Source: JAUMBM01 sp964645715 (lineage in GTDB: Bacteria > Bacteroidota > Bacteroidia > Chitinophagales > Saprospiraceae). From it: a stretch of 64,000 bases of DNA. The DNA lies in NCBI GenBank assembly GCA_964645715.1, contig CAZYAO010000006.1, forward strand, positions 61,655-125,654, in the 5' to 3' direction. The notes beneath the pieces are model-generated. The model did no database searches, was not told where the DNA came from, and saw only the letters and a program-made list of their open reading frames with translations. Positions 49,970 to 58,210 of the stretch are shown one piece after another. Position 1 is the first letter of the stretch, and the number at the start of each line of letters is the position of its first letter. Position numbers and translations under genes: made by a program.

Positions 49970-50947
49970 CTAGTCAAAAGACTGGTTGGATACCTCAGAG
50001 GCCCTTACCAGCTCCCGATACTCAGCCGGCGTCAGTCCATCCGTGACAAATTGTATGGGATTGACAGGAACCCCGCGGTAGTGCACTTCATAGTGGCAGT
50101 GAGGAGCAGTGGAGGTACCTGTATTACCAACACGGCCAATCGTTTTTCCCCGTTTGACTGTTTCGCCTCGGCGCACCTCGACGCGCTGCATGTGTGCGTA
50201 CAGCGTCTTATAGCCGTAGCCATGGTCAATGACAACGTGGTAGCCATAACCGCTGGAGTACTCAGCCTTGATAACCCGGCCATTACCGGTAGCTTGGATA
50301 GGTGTGCCCTTAGGCGCCGTAAAATCGATGCCATTGTGCATCTTGCGAATCTTGTGGATGGGGTGGAGGCGGTAGCCAAAACCCGAGAGGAGGTTCATAG
50401 AGCGGGTGCGGTCGCCGCCAACAGGCTTGATGCTGGGTATTGAAGCCAGCATATCCTCTTTCTGTTCCGCTTTCGTAATGATGGTGTCAAGCGAACGCGA
50501 CTGGACATCGAGCTGGCGCTTGAGGCGGTCAGTCTTTTCTTTGAGGCTGGCCATCAGGTCGCCTGAGTGGCGGAACTGGCGGAAGTGGCTGTATTCATCG
50601 TGACCACCGACACCCCCTTCCCAGACTGCCTGATCGATGGGGTCCATACCCAGAATCATCCGATGCGCATAAGCATCACGTTGCTGGATATTGCCAAGAG
50701 CCTTTTCCATCAACGCCAATTCTTCAACAGTGGTTGACAATTCGGACTTAAGCTGATCAATTTCGGAGAGCAACAGCCGCTCGTTAGGCGACGGAAAGTA
50801 ACGGTGTGTGAGGAGTGTGAGCACAAAAGCAGTGAAAACAGCCGCACAGATGAAACCGAAAATTCTGAACAACGTGACACTGAGTGGTTCGACTACCTTC
50901 TCGTAGCGAAGTGTTTGTGTGTTATAAATAAATTTTTCTCGTCTCAT
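49970..50947 (-). CDS. M23 family metallopeptidase with coiled coil, membrane anchored
   Basis: Start set at the ATG at 50947 (MRREKFIYNTQTLRYEKVVEPLSVTLFRIFG). The 325-residue protein has one transmembrane helix (about residues 28-52), a coiled coil (LLLSEIDQLKSELSTTVEELALMEKALGN) and an M23 LytM-type domain in the C-terminal half (about residues 190-295). The zinc ligands are visible as GYRLHPIHKIRKMHNGIDF (H-x3-D) and APHCHYEVHYRG (H-x-H). M23 enzymes cleave peptidoglycan cross-links or act as cell-division and wall-remodelling scaffolds. The catalytic residues are present, so activity is expected. It is divergent from the UlaG-like gene. Confidence 0.92.
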   Translation of the reverse strand: MRREKFIYNTQTLRYEKVVEPLSVTLFRIFGFICAAVFTAFVLTLLTHRYFPSPNERLLLSEIDQLKSELSTTVEELALMEKALGNIQQRDAYAHRMILGMDPIDQAVWEGGVGGHDEYSHFRQFRHSGDLMASLKEKTDRLKRQLDVQSRSLDTIITKAEQKEDMLASIPSIKPVGGDRTRSMNLLSGFGYRLHPIHKIRKMHNGIDFTAPKGTPIQATGNGRVIKAEYSSGYGYHVVIDHGYGYKTLYAHMQRVEVRRGETVKRGKTIGRVGNTGTSTAPHCHYEVHYRGVPVNPIQFVTDGLTPAEYRELVRASEVSNQSFD

Positions 50948-51076
50948 AAAGGTTTCCAATTAAGATGACTGCGCCACTTCTATCGTCAGATAGATAGATT
51001 GATCATCGTATTTCTCAAAGCTCTGTAACGTTAGATCGAGGCACAAGGGAAAACTATGGGACTTAAGTGCAACGGC

Positions 51077-51107
51077 CAAATATACAGCGACAGCTGCGAA
51101 TTGCCAA
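51077..51107 (-). promoter_or_regulatory. Promoter of the M23 peptidase gene (TTG-N20-TATATTTG)
   Basis: On the minus strand TTG (51105-51107), 20 bases of spacer, exact -7 box TATATTTG (51077-51084). The leader is about 125 bases. Confidence 0.7.
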
Positions 51108-51203
51108 AATTTTTGCCTCAAATTATCAAGAGTTTGTAGAAGAATTAACAATGCCCCGTTCGAGAATAATGTATAAGTTGGTGAGGCAAAGGTTGATTTT
51201 TAC

Positions 51204-51211
51204 TATTTTTG
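51204..51211 (+). promoter_or_regulatory. Candidate -7 box TATTTTTG for the UlaG-like gene
   Basis: Exact TAnnTTTG, 20 bases before the ATG at 51232. The nearest TTG upstream is 23 bases away, outside the usual spacing. Confidence 0.45.
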
Positions 51212-51231
51212 TGCGCGCTAATACACACATT

Positions 51232-51915
51232 ATGACAAAGGTAACCTATTATGGTCATGCTTGCTTTCTGGTAGAGACGGGAGGTAGCAGGCTGCTTTTC
51301 GATCCCTTTATCAGCGGCAATGAGCTTGCTGTGCACGTTGATATAGACGCCATTAAGGCAGACTATATTTTGCTGACGCATGCACACGGCGATCATATTG
51401 CCGACGCTGAGCGAATAGCCAGCAACAACAACAGCCTGATAATCGCCAATTTCGAGGTTTACCAATACTTTAGCGAGCTGGGGATAGGAGGGCATCCGCT
51501 CAACCATGGAGGCAAGGCGAAGTTCTCTTTTGGTACAGTAAAAATGGTCAATGCCGTGCATTCAAGTGGTTTTCCGGACGGACGGTACGGAGGAAATCCG
51601 GCAGGCTTTGTAGTATGGACGGCGGATAGCTGTTTTTATCATGCCGGGGATACGGCACTGACCATGGACATGCAGCTCATTCCGCGTACTTGCCCACCGC
51701 TTGACTTTTGTATACTCCCTATTGGAGATAATTTTACGATGGGCTACGAAGATGCCGTGTTAGCTGCTGAGTTTGTGGGTTGTGAGAAAGTCATAGGATG
51801 CCACTATGATACCTTCGGATTTATCAGGATTGAGCACGATGCAGCCAAAATTGCTTTCGCCAGTCAGGGGAAATCGCTAATTTTGCCGTCAATCGGTGAA
51901 ACACTGTCAATATAG
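51232..51915 (+). CDS. Metal-dependent hydrolase, UPF0173/UlaG-like MBL fold
   Basis: Start set at the ATG at 51232 (MTKVTYYGHACFLVETGGSRLLFDPFISGN), which begins at the first strand of the fold; the open frame runs to 51067 but without sense. The 227-residue protein has the metallo-beta-lactamase fold motifs: LLTHAHGDHIADA (H-x-H-x-D-H), then the histidine of VNAVHSSGF, the aspartate of YHAGDTALTMDMQL and the last histidine of VIGCHYDTFGFI. The family includes putative phosphoesterases and lactonases such as UlaG; the substrate is unknown. Divergent from the M23 peptidase and 44 bases before parA. Confidence 0.88.
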   Translation: MTKVTYYGHACFLVETGGSRLLFDPFISGNELAVHVDIDAIKADYILLTHAHGDHIADAERIASNNNSLIIANFEVYQYFSELGIGGHPLNHGGKAKFSFGTVKMVNAVHSSGFPDGRYGGNPAGFVVWTADSCFYHAGDTALTMDMQLIPRTCPPLDFCILPIGDNFTMGYEDAVLAAEFVGCEKVIGCHYDTFGFIRIEHDAAKIAFASQGKSLILPSIGETLSI

Positions 51916-51959
51916 TCAGGCGCCGCCATGTCAATCACGCAAAAGTTAATTTGCCACTT

Positions 51960-52751
51960 ATGGGTAAGGTAATCGCAATCGCTAATCAAAAAGGCGGTGT
52001 AGGCAAGACGACAACAGCCATCAATTTGGCTGCCTGCCTGGCCGTCCTCGACAAAAAAGTACTTCTCATCGATGCCGACCCTCAGGCGAATGCCTCCTCA
52101 GGGGTAGGTGTTCTGCCCGGCGATGCCGATACATCCCTGTACGACTGTATGGTCAATCAGCTGGAGGCTTCGGAAGCTATCTATGAAACGGATACCCCCA
52201 ACCTACACATTATGCCCTCCAGCATAGACCTGGTAGGGGCGGAGCTCGAACTGGTGAATGTTCCTCGGCGTGAGTTTGTGATGAAGGGCGTGATTGATCA
52301 GGTGAAACAGCGGTATGACTACATTTTCATCGACTGCTTGCCCTCGCTGGGTTTGGTGACCATCAATGCGCTGACGGCAGCTGATTCGGTGTTGGTGCCT
52401 GTGCAGTGTGAGTTTTTTGCACTTGAGGGCCTCACTAAGTTGCAGGATACTATACGGCTGGTTCAGCAGAATCTCAACAGCCAGCTCAAAATAGAGGGGA
52501 TCGTCCTTTCGATGTACGATGCCCGTCTCCGCCTGGCCAATGTAGTAGTAGCAAAAATTCGGGAAATTTTTGACGACAAGGTCTACGATACAATTGTCCA
52601 TCGCAATTCGCGGATTGGTGAGGCGCCCAACGTGCACATGCCCGTGGTGGTTATCAGTGCGGTTAGCCGCGGAGCGGTCAATTTTCTCAATCTGGCGGAG
52701 GAATTTCTGCGTAAAAACGGTGAGAAAGCACCGACAAAGGTAGGAAACTGA
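51960..52751 (+). CDS. parA: ParA/Soj chromosome partitioning ATPase
   Basis: Start set at the ATG at 51960 (MGKVIAIANQKGGVGKTTTAINLAACLA); an upstream TTG at 51951 would add three codons. The 263-residue ATPase has the deviant Walker A motif KGGVGKTT (residues 10-17), VLLIDADPQANASSGVG and DYIFIDCLPSLGLVTINAL. ParA binds DNA non-specifically and moves ParB-parS complexes to separate replicated origins. Length and motifs match chromosomal ParA. It precedes parB by 130 bases; the gap holds no gene. I saw no near-perfect parS palindrome (TGTTNCACGTGAAACA type) in the window. Confidence 0.95.
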   Translation: MGKVIAIANQKGGVGKTTTAINLAACLAVLDKKVLLIDADPQANASSGVGVLPGDADTSLYDCMVNQLEASEAIYETDTPNLHIMPSSIDLVGAELELVNVPRREFVMKGVIDQVKQRYDYIFIDCLPSLGLVTINALTAADSVLVPVQCEFFALEGLTKLQDTIRLVQQNLNSQLKIEGIVLSMYDARLRLANVVVAKIREIFDDKVYDTIVHRNSRIGEAPNVHMPVVVISAVSRGAVNFLNLAEEFLRKNGEKAPTKVGN

Positions 52752-52881
52752 GGTATCCGTCTCCTGAGGGATTCCTTTTCGCTGAAGTATTCTTTGGGTT
52801 TATAATTTTCGTAGTACAGGGGTCGCGCTGCCATACCGATGGTTGATTCAACGACTTCAAATATCCAATGGAAGATAACTT

Positions 52882-53814
52882 ATGGCAAAAAAACTAGGCA
52901 ACAGAGTGGGTAAGCAACAATTGGGCTCAGGGATTGACGCACTTTTTTCCCGCAATAAAGTCGAGGAAGAAATTGATATCAACCCGGAGGGACTGGTCAG
53001 GGAGCTATCCAGCCATTTTGCCATGATCCCGCTGGCTGAAATAGAACGCAACCCCGATCAGCCTCGCAAGGAGTTCGATGAAGCAGCCCTGCAGGAACTG
53101 GCCGAGAGCATTCGCGTACACAACATCATTCAGCCGCTGACAGTAAGGCGTATGGCGCCCCGGCAGTACCAGATTATCTCTGGTGAACGTCGCTGGCGCG
53201 CTTCCAAGCTGGCGGGGCTCGAAGAGGTGCCGGCTTTCATTCGCATTGCCAACGATCAGGAATTGCTGGAGATGGCCCTGATCGAGAACATCCAGCGCGA
53301 GGATCTCAATGCCATGGAGATTGCTTACTCCTACTACCGGCTCAAAAATGAGTTTGAACTCACCCACGAGAAATTGGCTGATCGCGTGGGTAAGGACCGA
53401 TCTACCATCACCAACTACCTGCGGCTGCTGGAGTTGCATCCTGATGTGGTCAACGCCATCAAAACGGATGCAATTAGCATGGGTCATGCCCGTGCTATAG
53501 CAGGTCTGTCCGACAAGCTGCTGCAGAAGGAGTTTTTACAAAAAATTCTTGCCAACAACTGGTCGGTACGCGAGGCAGAGCGGCATACGAAATCATTTAA
53601 GACGGGCGAAAAAACCAAAGCGGCTCCCAAGGAGCAGTTGCGGGCAAAATTGTCGGCCGATGAGCAGAAAATGCTGGAAGATTTCAGAGCTTTCTTTGGT
53701 ACGGGCCAGCTGCGTATCCAAGTCGACGACGCGGCTTCCGGCCGCGGCCAGATTGTCATTCCTTTTAAAGACCATCAGCAGCTTACGGAATTTTTTAAGT
53801 GCATTGAACAATAG
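52882..53814 (+). CDS. parB: ParB/Spo0J chromosome partitioning protein
   Basis: A 310-residue protein. The N-terminal CTPase/ParB-box region shows IPLAEIERNPDQPRKEFDEAALQELAESIRVHNIIQPLTVRR and ISGERRWRASKLAGLEEVPAFIR, with the catalytic arginines of the GERRxRA motif. The middle is the parS-binding helix-turn-helix (THEKLADRVGKDRSTITNYLRLLEL), and the C-terminal tail dimerises. ParB loads at parS sites near the replication origin and spreads as a clamp. The parA-parB-DUF5683 order is common in Bacteroidota. Origin proximity cannot be judged here, since gidA, gidB and dnaA do not appear in the window. Confidence 0.95.
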   Translation: MAKKLGNRVGKQQLGSGIDALFSRNKVEEEIDINPEGLVRELSSHFAMIPLAEIERNPDQPRKEFDEAALQELAESIRVHNIIQPLTVRRMAPRQYQIISGERRWRASKLAGLEEVPAFIRIANDQELLEMALIENIQREDLNAMEIAYSYYRLKNEFELTHEKLADRVGKDRSTITNYLRLLELHPDVVNAIKTDAISMGHARAIAGLSDKLLQKEFLQKILANNWSVREAERHTKSFKTGEKTKAAPKEQLRAKLSADEQKMLEDFRAFFGTGQLRIQVDDAASGRGQIVIPFKDHQQLTEFFKCIEQ

Positions 53815-53815
53815 C

Positions 53816-54376
53816 ATGATCATCCGACCCATGGTGCTGGCCGGCATGGCTGTATTGCTCAGCCTGGGTGCAGGAGCGCAGTCCACGCTGCCGCCAGCCG
53901 ATACAGTTGCTGTTGCACTGCCCGGACTCAGGCCGATTGAGCCGTCCAAATCGCTGCGCTGGTCGCTTATTCCGGGTGGCGGACAGATATACAATCGCCG
54001 CTACTGGAAAGCACCTATCGTCTACGGCGCTTTCGTCGGGGTGGCTGCCTGGGTCGATTTCAATACGACCAATTACAATCGACTGCAGGAGGCTTACCAG
54101 CTGAGCCTACTGGGTGAGTCACACGAGTTCAGCGGTACCCGCCTGGATAGTCCGACCAGCCTGCGGCGTCTGCGCGACAGCTACAACAAACGGCGGCAGA
54201 CAGCCTATGCCGGATTGTTGATTCTGTACGCCATGCAGAGTATGGAAGCTTTTGTGGACGCCCACCTGTCCACCTTTGATATTCGCGAAGATCTGGAATT
54301 GGGCTTCCGGCCGGCAGTGGTGCCGCTGCCGGGCAGCGAGCTGGCAGCAGGCGTAGGTATTTTCCTGCGATTTTAG
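53816..54376 (+). CDS. DUF5683 family protein
   Basis: Start set at the ATG at 53816, one base after the parB stop, with a short signal peptide (MIIRPMVLAGMAVLLSLGAGAQ). The 186-residue product has the DUF5683 features: PSKSLRWSLIPGGGQIYNRRYWKAPIVYGAFVGVAAWVDFN (two glycine-rich hydrophobic helices), a long loop, and the helix TAYAGLLILYAMQSMEAFVDAHLSTFDI. The function is unknown. The family usually follows parB in Bacteroidota, as here. Confidence 0.88.
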   Translation: MIIRPMVLAGMAVLLSLGAGAQSTLPPADTVAVALPGLRPIEPSKSLRWSLIPGGGQIYNRRYWKAPIVYGAFVGVAAWVDFNTTNYNRLQEAYQLSLLGESHEFSGTRLDSPTSLRRLRDSYNKRRQTAYAGLLILYAMQSMEAFVDAHLSTFDIREDLELGFRPAVVPLPGSELAAGVGIFLRF

Positions 54377-54446
54377 GCATTCAGTGGGCTATGGGCAAAA
54401 CACATTGCCCGGTGTGGCGTTCTTAGTGAGTATCAAACCTGCTGTT

Positions 54447-55312
54447 ATGCGCATATTTTTCATCATGGCGAGCCTGTTGCTGCTGGCTGAGCCCGCGCTC
54501 GCACAGGCGGAGCGCAATTGGGGGCTGGTTGTCTTTCCACATCTGGGGCATNNNNNNNNNNNNNNNNNNNNNNNNNNNNNNNNNNNNNNNNNNNNNNNNN
54601 NNNNNNNNNNNNNNNNNNNNNNNNNNNNNNNNNNNNNNNNNNNNNNNNNNNGCTCGCACAGGCGGAGCGCAATTGGGGGCTGGTTGTCTTTCCACATCTG
54701 GGGCATCGTCGCCTTTTGTACACGGACGCATTTACGCGTGATGATATTGCTGCCTTCGAGGCAGCTGAGAGGTTTAGGCCTGGCATCGGTCTGGGGGTTA
54801 TCAGCAGCCGTCGGGTTGACAAAATTGGTTTGCAGTTTGGGCTACAATATGTCAACGCAGGCTATCTCGGACCCAGAACGGATTACGCACTCAATGACCC
54901 GGACAAAGAGATTTACACTTCTTTTCGCAGAGGGTATCGGGTGCACCAGATCAATCTGCCCCTGTCGATTAATTTCTATCAGGATCTGGGCACCAAAGAT
55001 GCTTTTTACTTCATGTTTGGACTGAATCTGGGCTATCAGTTGTCGGCTGATTCTGTGCTGCTGCAGTATACAGGGGAAATTACCGACAGGCAGTACAGCA
55101 GGGAGACTACCGCACTGCGAGCATTCCAGCAGGGTTTCCAGACCGCCATGGGCTGGGAGAGAAAACTGGGTAACCGCGTCTTGTTGGCCGTGCAGCCAAC
55201 ATTTATATTCTGGTTTTCAGGCGTTTTTCCTGCCGAAGTACCTCTCAACAGAAATCTCTACCAAGTAGGACTTTCTACTGCCATCCGCTTGCAGCGACCA
55301 GCCGTAGAGTAG
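54447..55312 (+). CDS. Outer-membrane beta-barrel protein, split by an artificial gap
   Basis: Start set at the ATG at 54447 (MRIFFIMASLLLLAEPALAQ, a signal peptide). If the N gap and one copy of the flanking 55-bp repeat are removed (155 bases), the frame is continuous and encodes 236 residues: signal peptide, then NWGLVVFPHLGHRRLLYTDAF and a run of amphipathic strands, for example RPGIGLGVISSRRVDKIGLQFGLQYV, HQINLPLSINFYQDL and FYFMFGLNLGYQL, ending QVGLSTAIRLQ. This is the layout of a small outer-membrane porin-like barrel. A PorT-type role cannot be shown. Confidence 0.75.
54552..54651. other. Assembly gap (100 N) flanked by an identical 55-bp sequence
   Basis: Bases 54497-54551 and 54652-54706 are identical over 55 bp and abut the N-run. 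Collapsing to a single copy restores the reading frame of the barrel protein: 155 bases removed joins the upstream frame to the downstream one. The gap is therefore artificial. Confidence 0.92.
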
Positions 55313-55314
55313 TG

Positions 55315-55341
55315 CTTTTTGGCGGCTGAGGCCGCAAAAAG
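55315..55341. terminator. Hairpin after the outer-membrane barrel gene
   Basis: Arms 55315-55326 and 55331-55341 pair with one bulged G around loop TGAG, starting 2 bases past the stop. The feet are CTTTTT and AAAAAG. Probably a terminator. Confidence 0.6.
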
Positions 55342-55460
55342 TATGTTGAGCTTATGCCTATGCTATGGGCAAAATACCCTAGTAGTTGTCTAAACAACAG
55401 TAAACCGACTGTGTAAGTTATTGTTGTTACTATTTTGTAATACAGTCAATCATAAATACT

Positions 55461-56447
55461 ATGGAATATCGCAGACTTGGCAAATCTGGCCTGCAGCTGA
55501 GCGTTCTTTCGCTGGGCTCCTGGCTTACTTTTGGCAAACAAATCGGGGACGATGTAGCGGAAGCCCTGATGGTGGAAGCTTACGACCAAGGGGTAAACTT
55601 TTTTGACAACGCTGAAATCTATGCGCAGGGCAAGTCAGAAATAGTGATGGGCAATATCCTGAAAAAGCAGGGCTGGGATCGTACGTCCTATGTCGTGTCC
55701 AGCAAGGTTTTTTTTGGGGATGGTCGCAAGAAGCCCAATCAGACAGGGCTTAGCCGCAAGCACATCATGGAGGCTTGTGAGGCTGCACTTAAGCGCTTGC
55801 AAGTTGATTATCTGGATCTTTTTTTCTGCCATCGTCCCGACAAGCAGACGCCTATAGAGGAGACTGTGTGGGCCATGAATCACCTGATTCAGCAAGGAAA
55901 AATCCTCTACTGGGGTACAAGTGAATGGTCTGCACAGGAAATAATGGAAGCGCATCTGGCAGCGCGGGACTTACGGCTCATCGGACCAGTCATGGAGCAA
56001 CCACAGTATAATATGTTCCATCGCCACCGGATGGAAGTAGAGTACAACCAGATTTTTAAGAATATAGGCCTTGGAACCACCATTTGGTCACCGCTGGCCA
56101 GCGGTGTATTGACGGGCAAATACCTTGAAGAGTTTCCTTCGGATACCCGCCTGGGCATGCAGGGATTGGAGTGGCTAAAAAATGATGCCTTGACAGAATC
56201 GCGGCTGGAAGTGGTCAGAAAGCTAAAGCGCGAAGTGGCCGACGAGCTGGGTGTAAGCCTTCCCCAACTAGGCATTGCCTGGTGTGTGAAAAATCCCAAT
56301 GTGAGTACTGTTATTCTAGGCGCCAGTAAGACTACACACCTGCGCGAGAATCTCGATACACTCAAGGTAGTTCCGCTACTGACAGATGAGGTGATGGAGC
56401 GGATCGATGCTGTCCTCGGCAATAAGCCGGAGCATCCTGCTTACTAG
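55461..56447 (+). CDS. Aldo/keto reductase, Kv-beta/YghZ-like
   Basis: A 328-residue (alpha/beta)8 NADPH-dependent reductase. The N-terminal MEYRRLGKSGLQLSVLSLGSW, the catalytic tyrosine region NFFDNAEIYAQGKSE, the lysine region YVVSSKVFFGD, the histidine in LDLFFCHRPDKQTP and the C-terminal cofactor site VILGASKTTHLRENL are present. The later WSPLASGVLTGKY is the Kv-beta-type form. These enzymes reduce aldehydes and ketones, and related bacterial members act on glyceraldehyde-type substrates. It stands alone, without a channel gene. Confidence 0.93.
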   Translation: MEYRRLGKSGLQLSVLSLGSWLTFGKQIGDDVAEALMVEAYDQGVNFFDNAEIYAQGKSEIVMGNILKKQGWDRTSYVVSSKVFFGDGRKKPNQTGLSRKHIMEACEAALKRLQVDYLDLFFCHRPDKQTPIEETVWAMNHLIQQGKILYWGTSEWSAQEIMEAHLAARDLRLIGPVMEQPQYNMFHRHRMEVEYNQIFKNIGLGTTIWSPLASGVLTGKYLEEFPSDTRLGMQGLEWLKNDALTESRLEVVRKLKREVADELGVSLPQLGIAWCVKNPNVSTVILGASKTTHLRENLDTLKVVPLLTDEVMERIDAVLGNKPEHPAY

Positions 56448-56472
56448 TCGTTGCGAGAGGGTACCTGACGGG

Positions 56473-56591
56473 CATTTCGCCGCTGAAAGCGGCGAAATGG
56501 TGGGCTGCGTTAGTGTTTTTGCTGATTTTTTCAAAAAAAACCAGCAGAAACACTAACGCAGCATTCCCCTTGGCAGCTTTAGCTGCCAAGG
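56473..56591. repeat. Three consecutive hairpins between the convergent AKR and ilvE genes
   Basis: Hairpin 1 has 12-bp arms at 56473-56484 and 56488-56499. Hairpin 2 has 21-bp arms with one mismatch at 56504-56524 and 56542-56562, with a T-run/A-run loop. Hairpin 3 has 11-bp arms at 56568-56578 and 56581-56591. Only 4-5 bases separate them. The middle one looks like a bidirectional terminator; the reason for three is not clear. Confidence 0.85.
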
Positions 56592-56597
56592 AATACT

Positions 56598-57668
56598 TTA
56601 CTCAGCGGGCACATTCCAACCATGAGTATCTTCTATACGGCCGGCGCGCAATCCATTGATGTAAGATTTGATAAACTCCCCAACAGGCCGATGGTCAACC
56701 GAAGGAAGCTCCATCACACGCTCACCCAAAGCGATATGTGAAACATGGCTCACAACGGCAGCCGTACCTGCTCCGAAGCATTCCTGTAGGCGCTTATTTT
56801 CGTAGGCTTCCACAATCTCGCGGATGGATACTGGCCGCTCCTCGATGGTGTATCCCTGATCTTTCATGAAGATGAGGATACTGTCGCGGGTAATTCCCCG
56901 CAGGATAGCCCCATCCGTTGCCGGTGTGACCAGCTTCCCGTCGATGACAAAAAAGATGTTCATGGTGCCTACCTCCTGTACCAATTCCATATTGGGGCCG
57001 CCCATCCACATCACCTGGTCGAAACCTTTTTGCTGCGCCAACTTTGCCGGATACAGACTACCTGCATAATTGCCGGCAGCTTTAGCTTCGCCGGTGCCGC
57101 CGGGTACGGCACGTACATAGTGCTGCTCCACCAAAAGCCGTACAGGTTTGGGATAGTAAGGGCCTACCGGACCGCTAAAAATGATGAGTCGGTAGGTCTC
57201 AGAGGGACGCACGCCGATGAACTCGTCCGTAGCAAACATATAAGGGCGAATATACAACGCACTGCCTTCGTTGGTGGGTATCCAGTCAGCATCCAGTGCA
57301 ACCAGCTTCTTGAGTACCTCCACAAAGTCAGCCTCAGGGAAAGTGGGCATCACCAAGCGCTCTGCCGAACGGTTGAGTCTGCGGGCATGCATCTCGGGGC
57401 GGAACAGCATGGGCGTACCATCCGCTGCCTTGCTCGCTTTCATGCCCTCGAAAATAGACTGACCGTAATGAAGCGCCATAAGCGCCGGGTGAATACTGAA
57501 AGGGCCAAACGGCACAATCCGGTAATCACCCCACTGCCCGTTTTTATAGTCTGCGACGAACATGTGATCGGCAAAAACCCTTCCGAAGGGAATGTCGTCG
57601 AAGTTTACAGCATGCAAACCCGATGACTGCGTTTTGGTTATTTGTATCCGCTGTTCCATAATGGTCAT
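56598..57668 (-). CDS. ilvE: Branched-chain amino acid aminotransferase
   Basis: Start set at the ATG at 57668, 5 bases after the -7 box; the ATG at 57659 is the alternative, and the ATG at 57674 lies in the box itself. The 356-residue PLP enzyme transfers the amino group between glutamate and branched-chain 2-oxo acids. The catalytic lysine is Lys196 in GGTGEAKAAGNYAGSLYPAKL. The family segments FGPFSIHPALMALHYGQSIFEGMKA, LYIRPYMFATDEFIGVRPSETYRL and GAILRGITRDSIL are present. It is the class IV BCAT of the mitochondrial-like type, and is convergent with the AKR gene. Confidence 0.95.
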   Translation of the reverse strand: MTIMEQRIQITKTQSSGLHAVNFDDIPFGRVFADHMFVADYKNGQWGDYRIVPFGPFSIHPALMALHYGQSIFEGMKASKAADGTPMLFRPEMHARRLNRSAERLVMPTFPEADFVEVLKKLVALDADWIPTNEGSALYIRPYMFATDEFIGVRPSETYRLIIFSGPVGPYYPKPVRLLVEQHYVRAVPGGTGEAKAAGNYAGSLYPAKLAQQKGFDQVMWMGGPNMELVQEVGTMNIFFVIDGKLVTPATDGAILRGITRDSILIFMKDQGYTIEERPVSIREIVEAYENKRLQECFGAGTAAVVSHVSHIALGERVMELPSVDHRPVGEFIKSYINGLRAGRIEDTHGWNVPAE

Positions 57669-57673
57669 TTTCA

Positions 57674-57681
57674 CAAAGTTA
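57674..57681 (-). promoter_or_regulatory. Candidate -7 box TAACTTTG for ilvE
   Basis: Exact TAnnTTTG on the minus strand, only 5 bases before the ATG at 57668. No TTG 19-21 bases upstream. Confidence 0.45.
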
Positions 57682-57735
57682 GTAAAAAAATTCCAAATAG
57701 CGAGAATAATTAGTTTTGATTCGGAATTAAATTCT

Positions 57736-57743
57736 TATTTTTG
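57736..57743 (+). promoter_or_regulatory. Candidate -7 box TATTTTTG for the 147-residue gene
   Basis: Exact TAnnTTTG, 23 bases before the GTG at 57767, with a TTG 17 bases upstream (short spacing). Confidence 0.4.
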
Positions 57744-57766
57744 TTCTATATATAAATGCTTATTCT

Positions 57767-58210
57767 GTGAAACACGCATTTGACATTGAGCTGATTGCCT
57801 TCCCTGAGGGGGAATGGAATACGGATGCGGTGGGGCAGCCGGAACTGCTGGTAGTGGTGTGTACGGATGCTGCAAACAACGCATCGGATCTGGCATATCT
57901 GGAAAAAGTGCTGGAGTCCGTCCAGCTGACGCCGGTTGGTCAGCGGGTAAGGCTGTTGGTTACAGAAGGCGAGGGGGGGCTGCCTCTTTTGACGCTGCTC
58001 AACCGCTGGCAGTGCACAACGGCACTGCTCTTTGGGCTGACGCCCGCAGCTGCCGGGCTGCAGTCGGCAGTTCAACCTTACCAGCCGCTGAAAATAGCCG
58101 GTAAGACGTTGCTGTTTTGTGATCTGCTTTCGGTGATTCGGCAGGCGCGGGAGCAGGGGGACAAGACGAAGGCTATGGCGCTCTGGCAGGCGATGAAGCA
58201 AATACTGTAG
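57767..58210 (+). CDS. Conserved hypothetical protein, 147 residues
   Basis: The start is a GTG at 57767, giving MKHAFDIELIAFPEGEWNTD. The product is soluble and alternates strands and helices. It ends with a helical tail AREQGDKTKAMALWQAMKQIL after KIAGKTLLFCDLLSVI. The pattern reminds me of small Bacteroidota proteins of unknown function. A relationship to the psi subunit of DNA polymerase III (HolD-like) crossed my mind but is not supported by a clear motif. It is alone on this strand, with 569 bases of apparently non-coding sequence downstream. Confidence 0.55.
   Translation: MKHAFDIELIAFPEGEWNTDAVGQPELLVVVCTDAANNASDLAYLEKVLESVQLTPVGQRVRLLVTEGEGGLPLLTLLNRWQCTTALLFGLTPAAAGLQSAVQPYQPLKIAGKTLLFCDLLSVIRQAREQGDKTKAMALWQAMKQIL

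Noticed and set aside
54447..55312. PorT assignment for the outer-membrane barrel gene
   Set aside because: Only general barrel features are visible; no PorT-specific pattern could be recognised.
57030..57626. 198-codon frame opposite ilvE
   Set aside because: Antisense to a clear aminotransferase with its catalytic lysine.
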